Source: Rhodoferax sp.
Lineage (GTDB): Bacteria > Pseudomonadota > Gammaproteobacteria > Burkholderiales > Burkholderiaceae_C
NCBI GenBank assembly: GCA_029865675.1
Contig: JARXAU010000146.1
Coordinates: 1-5,807 of the forward strand
Direction of reading: 5' to 3'
DNA length: 5,807 bases
Each line of letters begins with the position of its first letter. The stretch's first letter is position 1. Position numbers and translations under genes: made by a program. Shown in pieces: positions 4,709-5,807 of the stretch. The notes beneath the pieces are model-generated. The model had not been told where the DNA came from. It did no database searches and was given only the letters and a program-made list of their open reading frames with translations.

Positions 4709-5807
4709 ATGCAATACAAGTTTTTTCCCAGCAGGTCGCTCACTTTTTGGCGCTGCGCCTTGGTGGTGCTTGCAGCTTTGGGCTTGAGCGCCTGTGCCGA
4801 TTTTTCAGGCATTGCGCCACGGGCGCGCGTGACGGAGCCGCAAGACCTGGGCCTAGGCGCTGGCAGTGCGTCATCAAGCACCGTGACGCCCGCACTTACC
4901 CCTTGGTGGACCCAGTTTGGCGATGCGCAGCTCAACGCACTGGTGACGCAAGCGCTGCAAAACAGCCCTACCGTCAAGCTGGCCCGATCGCGCATTGACC
5001 GCGCGCTCGCACTCACGGTAATCAGCCGGAGCGCGGAGCTGCCGTCCGTGAGCGCATCGGTAGATGCCACACGCCAACGTTTTAGTGCGAACGGCATTTA
5101 CCCACCGCCCCTGGCGGGCAATGTGTACAACACGGCCAACGCCCAAATGACAGCGAGTTATGAAGCGGACCTGTTTGGCAAAAACCGCGCGCAATTGGAC
5201 GCCGCCATGGGTCAGGCGCGCGCCGCGCACGCCGACGCCCAGGTGGCCCAGCTGCTGCTGGCCACCCAAGTGACGCGGGGCTATGTGGCACTGCAGCGCC
5301 TATACGCCCTACAGCAGCTAGCGCAGGCCCACCTTGTGCAGCGCGAGCAACTGCTGGCGCTATCACGCCAGCGCCTGCAAGCGGGCCTTGACAGCACCCA
5401 AGAGCTGATGGCTAACGAAGCCAGTCTTTCAGACCTTCGCCAGTACGCAGAGAGCCTGCGCGAGCAAACGGCCATCGCCCGCAATGCCCTGGCGGCACTT
5501 ACCGGCCAGCCGCTGGGTTGGACAGACCTGCAGCCAGTGCCCCTGGGCACGCTCAAGGCCGTTGCCATTCCTGCGGCGGTCGCCTTGGATCTGTTGGCCA
5601 ACCGCCCTGACATTGCCGCAGCGCGCGCTCGGGTAGAGGCCAGCCTGGGCGAAGTCGAGGTAGCCAAAGCCATGTTCCACCCCAACATCAATGTGGTCGG
5701 CTTTGCCGGGCTCAACAGCATTGGCTTTGACCGCATCACCCACGCGGGCAGCGAACAATGGGGTGTGGGCCCTGCCCTGCGTCTGCCAATTTTTGACGCC
5801 GGACGGC
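4709..5807 (+). CDS. Outer-membrane efflux lipoprotein, NodT/OprM type (runs off right edge)
   Basis: This is the outer-membrane channel component of a tripartite export system, which joins an inner-membrane pump and a periplasmic adaptor. From the ATG at 4709, 366 residues are visible; the family usually has 450-500, so the C-terminal quarter is missing. Seen: basic n-region with Lys4, Arg9 and Arg15, hydrophobic core 16-28, lipobox LSAC with acylated Cys29, then Ala30 rather than Asp, consistent with outer-membrane sorting. The OEP fold follows: WWTQFGDAQLNALVTQAL (66-83), SYEADLFGKNRAQLD (150-164), helical segments at about 165-265, a second repeat starting at LLANRPDIAAARARVE (295-310), and GPALRLPIFDAGR (354-366), a near-signature of NodT proteins. 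In-frame ATGs at 4661 and 4664 would put 15-16 extra residues before a good signal peptide, so 4709 is preferred although its Shine-Dalgarno is weak. The FGKNRA segment recalls channels paired with EmrA/FUSC-type pumps, but no partner or substrate is visible. Confidence 0.92.
   Translation, partial: MQYKFFPSRSLTFWRCALVVLAALGLSACADFSGIAPRARVTEPQDLGLGAGSASSSTVTPALTPWWTQFGDAQLNALVTQALQNSPTVKLARSRIDRALALTVISRSAELPSVSASVDATRQRFSANGIYPPPLAGNVYNTANAQMTASYEADLFGKNRAQLDAAMGQARAAHADAQVAQLLLATQVTRGYVALQRLYALQQLAQAHLVQREQLLALSRQRLQAGLDSTQELMANEASLSDLRQYAESLREQTAIARNALAALTGQPLGWTDLQPVPLGTLKAVAIPAAVALDLLANRPDIAAARARVEASLGEVEVAKAMFHPNINVVGFAGLNSIGFDRITHAGSEQWGVGPALRLPIFDAGR

Noticed and set aside
4630..5758. 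Minus-strand open frames opposite the efflux lipoprotein
   Set aside because: The plus-strand frame is continuous, with a signal peptide, lipobox and OEP motifs; the antisense products show no domain.
1..5807. Mobile element, CRISPR array, tRNA, rRNA or a new defence system
   Set aside because: I found no transposase, integrase, regularly spaced repeats or recognisable RNA gene. The complete coding regions are two metabolic enzymes and one DUF protein.

Overview
The window is GC-rich, densely coding bacterial DNA with five genes, two of them cut by the window edges. The AlaRS N-terminus, the GabD-type protein, an iron-dependent dehydrogenase like the 4-hydroxybutyrate dehydrogenase of Cupriavidus, and a NodT-type outer-membrane lipoprotein all suggest a betaproteobacterium. 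Burkholderiales is most likely, probably Comamonadaceae or a relative. This is judged from remembered protein resemblance, not from a search.

Layout: (1) 1-674, minus strand: the first 224 codons of alaS, running off the left edge. (2) 675-854: a divergent intergenic region with a short palindrome close to alaS and a long imperfect hairpin. (3) 855-1703, plus strand: a DUF1835/DUF3658 protein of unknown function. (4) 1704-1809: a convergent gap without a convincing terminator. (5) 1810-2958 (or 2994), minus strand: an iron-containing alcohol dehydrogenase, probably 4-hydroxybutyrate dehydrogenase. (6) 2959-3083: a divergent control region with a 9-bp inverted repeat. (7) 3084-4559, plus strand: succinate-semialdehyde dehydrogenase, GabD type. 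(8) 4592-4631: a strong intrinsic terminator. (9) 4709-5807, plus strand: the N-terminal three quarters of an outer-membrane efflux lipoprotein, running off the right edge.

The clearest functional unit is the divergent dehydrogenase pair. Together the two enzymes would convert 4-hydroxybutyrate to succinic semialdehyde and then to succinate, feeding the TCA cycle. The shared 125-bp region, with an inverted repeat touching the Shine-Dalgarno of one gene, is the natural place for joint control. The alaS, DUF1835 and efflux genes appear unrelated to this pathway. I see no mobile element, CRISPR array, tRNA or rRNA, and no clearly new multi-gene system. The items most worth a second look are the non-coding structures, the start-site conflict in the dehydrogenase gene, the cofactor-position residue in GabD, and the DUF1835 gene.
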